A stretch of DNA of 12,972 nucleotides, taken from positions 64,001 to 76,972 of the forward strand of contig LVLI01000326.1 of NCBI GenBank assembly GCA_001687465.1. The letters run 5' to 3'. Each line of letters begins with the position of its first letter. Positions within the stretch are counted from its first letter, which is position 1. Positions 11,021 to 12,972 of the stretch are shown here, piece after piece. Both the position numbers and the translations under genes were made by a program. The stretch is from Halocafeteria seosinensis (Eukaryota > Sar > Bigyra > Bicosoecida). Below the pieces are notes generated by a model that saw only the letters and a list, made by a program, of their open reading frames with translations, did no database searches and was not told the origin of the DNA.

Positions 11021-12972
11021 CTGCAACATCAATACCGCAGGTGATTACTGCTTCAAAGATGCAAAGCGCTGCTTCACACGTACCGAAGCAACAGAATAGG
11101 TGCAGCCACGCAAGGCCGTCTCATTTACGCAAGAACCGTCATCAACGGTAGCAAGGCTGTTATAGTTAGACAACGACGGATCAGTACAGCCGAGAATATC
11201 AGGGCTCCCTAAAATTCTACCATTCTCATCCTCAGGGCAAAATGAAATGTTTCGGATTCCAAAGATCATACCGTCATTCGTTACTTTTCCTCCACAAACA
11301 TACACGTTGTCCGGAAAATACCCTTTGGCACCACTTGATACAGATAACGTAACGTCAACGAGAACGAGTGTATGAGTACGCGCGTGGACATACGACCACA
11401 ACGTCAACTTCCCACCTCCATGTCGCTGAACTTGAAATTCTTTTTCAACCCGGTGGACCACTTTCGAGGTCGAAAACAAGCACATCACACCGGATGCACA
11501 ACGAACCCTCCCAGTTCTGTCTCCAAACAAACTACCCACCCCAACCATAACTTCTGCATACCCCTCGGCATTATTCAGGATAATATCACCGTAAGACACT
11601 GCACTGATACTATCAAAACTCGAGGCTCCACTCAACACTGCAATTCCTGCTAGATTCCCCGCAAACGGCCAACCCATCCCGCCATCGACCACCAGATGAG
11701 TCGAGCGATTCGGACACCGCCGCATATATGTTCCAGGTCCAGAACGAGTGCCACTTCCTACGGCGTTTCCGGGAAATCCACCAAAGGATTCAACTCTCAA
11801 GGAAATATCACTCGACGAAACTCCTTTCGAATCAAGCACATTCTCACAATACAATGCAATACGCCCTCCAGCACCACCTTTACCTGAACCAGATCCATAT
11901 CTCCGATCCAAACCTCCATTTCCACCGTTACTTCGTAACAGGCCGTCACCATTCACCAACGAACCAGTTCGGATTAGAATACTTCCACCCGATCCACCGC
12001 CAGCGCTGCACAAAACACACGATCAAGCATTTATACAGTCAAACAGAAACACGAACAAGAGACGTACCTGCTCCCATGACTGTTTGGTCCATCTCCACCG
12101 CTCATATCGATTGTCCCTTCTAGGTGGCTCCACTCAGCAATGTTTAACTCCAGATGAGCTCCACCATGAGCCCCACTCTGCCCATTCGGATGGCAGCTGC
12201 CACTTCCTGGAGCCATTGGCAAAAACACGTCACCATACGCTCTACCAATCTTGCCCCCTTCAATCAATACGTCCACATCTTCAGAGCTTCCGAGACCTCC
12301 ATACGAACCTCCATACGTCGACGGTTGTGGCGTACCAGGACCACTACAAGGACCACCTCCCGTCCCTTTTCCCACAATGCTCGCTGAACTGTCTACATAC
12401 AAAGTTTTCGCCGACAGAGTTGCGTTCTTTTCGACATGGAGTGCAGAGCTATTGTATAATCGCAAGGAATTCGATAAACTTAATATCAAATCTTGTTCCA
12501 AATTGCAACGCCCAGTCTCAATCAACGTTAACGACCGCACAGAGAAAGCATCCGATGCCGGGCGAACAGACAATACCCCACCCCAGGTCACAGTCACATC
12601 TTTCACCCCGCTCCACAGACCCAAAACGTTTATGGGAACCCACGCTATTGTAGCATGTGAAGGAGTGACCAATTCTCCCCGAGACTTAACGGTTATCCCC
12701 GATTTGGTTAACCCCAGATGTACCTCATCCAGATGGTACACTCCGACGTTAATGCTCGTCCATATTCCGGAGGTGTCTTCAAACAAACGAGTATATGTAT
12801 GCACACGTCCTACTCGATTCAAGGTAGTATTCTCAGTGCTTTCTTCTTTGCTTACTGCACTCAGGATACCAATACTATCATCCTCTATGGTCCATCTGCC
12901 ACTCGTGTCTCCTTCCAGGAATCCTATAGAGAAGATTGTGCGGTTGGCCCGTAATATCGAAGGAAGCCAACG
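10076..12972 (-). CDS. Gene B: paralogous modular Gly-rich protein, 5'-partial, three exons
   Basis: Spliced model on the - strand: 12972-12068, 12005-11084, 11020-10076 (TAA at 10078-10076), 923 codons visible. It continues past the window edge: the frame is open through 12972, and the leucine codon at 12822-12820 is internal. The order of parts is the same as at the end of gene A: solenoid module, Gly-rich half-module, GCT repeats, coiled coil, Calx-beta-like domain and IWWAFW tail. The first intron is at exactly the same codon and phase as in gene A. It differs in having an extra intron within the GCT repeats, five rather than four GCT repeats, and a much shorter coiled coil. It is intact within the window. 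Divergence at the protein level is high, so the duplication is old. Confidence 0.87.
10094..10129 (-). other. Conserved C-terminal IWWAFW-basic motif (gene B)
   Basis: IWWAFW is followed by SRRLKQ, 11 codons from the predicted C-terminus. Identical to gene A at IWWA and at the third Trp, it marks the shared protein end. Confidence 0.65.
10181..10525 (-). other. Calx-beta-like domain of gene B
   Basis: About 115 residues align with the gene A domain by order of strands and by the D-[YF]-x-P and D/P-G-E-x-x-K/E-x-x-S/V-x-C blocks, including a shared Cys (SICL in B, SVCI in A). It was identified by eye. Confidence 0.55.
10595..10720 (-). other. Short coiled coil of gene B
   Basis: About 42 residues rich in Leu, Glu, Gln and Arg show heptad spacing (LEELQELRSQLDMRDQELML). 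The segment ends at a Cys pair-like site (ETTCETG). It is the counterpart of the gene A coiled coil, reduced to about a third. Confidence 0.65.
10733..11191 (-). repeat. Five GCT-type acidic Cys repeats (gene B)
   Basis: There are five copies of 21 residues with the pattern G-C-T-x(5)-N-[YF]-[ND]-x-x-A-x-x-x-D-G-S-C, the second split by intron 2. Four of the five end in DDGSC and one in NDGSC. They are more regular than in gene A and one copy longer. Probable calcium-binding spacers of the secreted protein. Confidence 0.8.
11021..11083 (-). other. Gene B intron 2 (63 bp, phase 0), absent from gene A
   Basis: The donor is GTACGT and the acceptor GTTGCAG, read on the - strand. It interrupts GCT repeat 2 between GCTYSVAS and NFNPSAD. 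Retention gives an in-frame TAA, so splicing is required. Gene A is continuous at the same place (GCTYSIAKNFDP). Confidence 0.85.
11084..12005 (-). CDS. Gene B exon B: terminal half-module and first GCT repeats
   Basis: After the splice (AG+C, Ser) it reads AGGGSGGS, LRSNGGNGG, GGAGGRIALYC, RSGPGTYMRRC, a Val/Gly-rich block, then KGYFPDNVYVC and GMIFGIRNISFC, matching VYFPENVLLC and GFISGLENVTLC of gene A exon 6. It ends with GCT repeat 1 (from 11191) and the first half of GCT repeat 2 (GCTYSVAS), after which the phase 0 donor GTACGT follows. The conserved Cys pair (LYC and MRRC) is present. Confidence 0.87.
12006..12067 (-). other. Gene B intron 1 (62 bp, phase 2)
   Basis: The donor is GTACGT and the acceptor TTGTGCAG, read on the - strand. 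It sits at the same codon of the GGGAGGS motif as all gene A introns. Retention reaches an in-frame TAA after about 12 codons. Confidence 0.87.
12068..12972 (-). CDS. Gene B exon A (5'-partial): module with solenoid and Gly/Cys end
   Basis: From the window edge the frame reads FLEGDTSGRWTIEDDSIG (equivalent to GDGTGVW...NDQIG of gene A), a linker with a NTT sequon, then YHLDEVHLGLTKSGITV, LVTPSHATI, GLWSGVKDVTVTWGG, and a shorter solenoid block (LTLIETG, LRLYNSS, LYVDSSA). The Gly/Cys end has GPCSGPG, GGSYGG, YGDVFLPMAPGSGSC, GAHGGAHLELNI and GTIDMSGG. It ends AG in phase 2. The solenoid is clearly shorter than in gene A modules (about three to four recognisable rungs). Confidence 0.87.

Noticed and set aside
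11748-12653. Long + strand ORF (301 codons) opposite gene B
   Set aside because: It is the antisense of the Gly-rich and solenoid exons of gene B, runs through the gene B intron, and is Pro/His/Ser-rich with no domain pattern. Gly-rich coding on one strand gives Pro-rich frames on the other.
12820-12822. Start of gene B at 12822
   Set aside because: The codon is TTG and the frame is open to 12972 with clear module homology (GDTSGRW), so it is internal.
1-12972. Mobile element, CRISPR array, tRNA or rRNA
   Set aside because: No transposase, terminal repeats with target duplications, regular direct-repeat/spacer pattern or tRNA/rRNA-like sequence was found; the repetition is at the protein-module level within genes.

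Overview
This is a window from a microbial eukaryote, not a prokaryote. The coding sequence is broken by seven short (60-67 bp) GT-AG introns with GTAAGT or GTACGT donors and CAG acceptors, and there are no operons or ribosome binding sites. Compact introns, balanced base composition, very large secreted-type Gly-rich repeat proteins and GCTDP-type acidic Cys repeats fit a marine protist, most likely a stramenopile. A diatom of the Phaeodactylum type is my best guess, but the taxon is inferred.

The window holds two convergent (tail-to-tail) paralogous genes, both cut off at their 5' ends by the window edges. Gene A is on the + strand (1-9842, six exons, about 3,170 codons visible). Gene B is on the - strand (12972-10076, three exons, 923 codons visible). 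A 233-bp spacer (9843-10075) separates their stop codons and carries a perfect 9-bp inverted repeat near its middle.

Gene A is built from repeated exons. Exons 1 (partial), 2, 3, 4 and 5 each encode one copy of a roughly 500-550 residue module. The module runs: Gly-rich GGGAGG segment, GGGGRIAIYC segment, SGPGT-Y-x-x-CG segment, GDGTG-W segment, DDV/GIDV/LVTP/SWGG segment, a stack of about 23-residue beta-solenoid rungs, and a Gly/Cys-rich end (GPC-GPG, GGSHGG, GSGSC). All five introns of gene A, and the first intron of gene B, sit at the same codon position in phase 2 inside the GGGAGG motif. The locus therefore looks like a series of tandem exon-plus-intron duplications. The last exon of A (and exons B and C of gene B) carries a unique C-terminal half: a shortened module, four or five GCT-type acidic Cys repeats, a coiled coil, a Calx-beta-like domain and a conserved IWWA[HF]W tail.

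Exon 3 of gene A contains a reading-frame break near 3305-3335. The exon is one base short of a multiple of three, while all other internal exons are exact multiples. This is a lesion, an assembly error, or a recoding site. The proteins are probably secreted or cell-surface matrix or adhesion proteins (many N-glycosylation sequons, paired Cys, solenoid folds), but no function is demonstrated by the sequence. No RNA genes, mobile elements, CRISPR arrays or promoters were recognised; the promoters lie outside the window.
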